In this document: piece by piece, positions 33,191-33,237 of the stretch
Layout: each line of letters opens with the position of its first letter
Position numbering within the stretch: the first letter of the stretch is position 1
DNA from: Pelomonas sp. Root1217
GTDB lineage: Bacteria; Pseudomonadota; Gammaproteobacteria; Burkholderiales; Burkholderiaceae_C
NCBI RefSeq assembly: GCF_001425705.1
Contig: NZ_LMDC01000005.1
Span: 1-33,237, forward strand
Direction of reading: 5' to 3'
DNA: 33,237 nucleotides
The notes under the pieces: generated by a model
Told to the model about the DNA's origin: nothing
The model's input: the letters and a program-made list of their open reading frames with translations, nothing else
The model's database searches: none
Made by a program: the position numbers and the translations under genes

Positions 33191-33237
33191 AGCCTGACGA
33201 TGACCTACTTTCACACGGGAATCCGCACTATCATCGG
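33191..33237 (-). rRNA. rrf: 5S rRNA, 3' part (runs off the window)
   Basis: The minus strand ends CCGTGTGAAAGTAGGTCATC followed by GTCAGGCT, the conserved 3' region of betaproteobacterial 5S rRNA. Only about 47 nt are present. It marks the end of an rRNA operon lying to the right. Confidence 0.88.

Overview
The window is a high-GC chromosomal segment. The tRNA-Tyr / tRNA-Gly / tRNA-Thr / tuf block at the left edge, the 5S rRNA 3' end at the right edge and the style of the genes suggest a betaproteobacterium of the Burkholderiales (Roseateles/Mitsuaria/Rubrivivax-like). That placement is inference from gene content; no search was run.

Left edge (1-541, minus strand): the start of tuf (EF-Tu), preceded in transcription order by tRNA-Thr(GGT), tRNA-Gly(TCC) and tRNA-Tyr(GTA), with a recognisable promoter in front of tRNA-Tyr.

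Main block (about 780-22600): a chitin / N-acetylglucosamine (GlcNAc) utilisation regulon. Two paralogous TonB-dependent receptors (1046-3841 and 7974-10613, plus strand) would import chitooligosaccharides. A flavin-dependent tryptophan-halogenase-like protein follows the first receptor. Two cupin_8/JmjC-like oxygenase genes (5559-7536, minus) lie between the receptors. A compact ten-gene minus-strand operon (20950 down to 10682) encodes, in order of transcription, NagK-type kinase, NagQ (GntR/HutC), NagA, NagB-II, GH3 hexosaminidase, MFS permease, GH16-like hydrolase, GH18 chitinase, NagX and a DUF6445-like Fe/2OG oxygenase. Nearly all junctions overlap by 1-4 nt. Together they cover chitin hydrolysis, outer and inner membrane uptake, phosphorylation, deacetylation and deamination to fructose-6-phosphate. 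A TPR plus GAF-like protein is divergent from nagK. I found a recurrent 19-bp tandem direct-repeat motif (consensus TTGGTAtnaaAkTGGyrTc) at six strong places and one weak place, always in front of these transcription units. It is the candidate operator that ties the halogenase/oxygenase genes to GlcNAc metabolism.

Middle (22706-29398): a putative membrane-lipid cassette: lplT-like transporter, GT4 glycosyltransferase, Mpo1/DUF962-like membrane protein, membrane-anchored class III aminotransferase, phosphatidylserine decarboxylase paralogue and a PlcP-like metallophosphoesterase. The PlcP plus glycosyltransferase pairing recalls phosphate-stress lipid remodelling.

Right end (29441-33237): a decayed 2-hydroxychromene-2-carboxylate isomerase (DsbA-fold) pseudogene, abutting an IS66-family element (29843-32893) with matching inverted repeats. 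The element carries a frameshifted tnpA, an intact tnpB, a tnpC broken by one in-frame stop before its catalytic Glu, and a fourth, uncharacterised passenger gene. Beyond it come a small decayed fragment, two hairpins, a strong terminator and the 3' end of a 5S rRNA gene on the minus strand.
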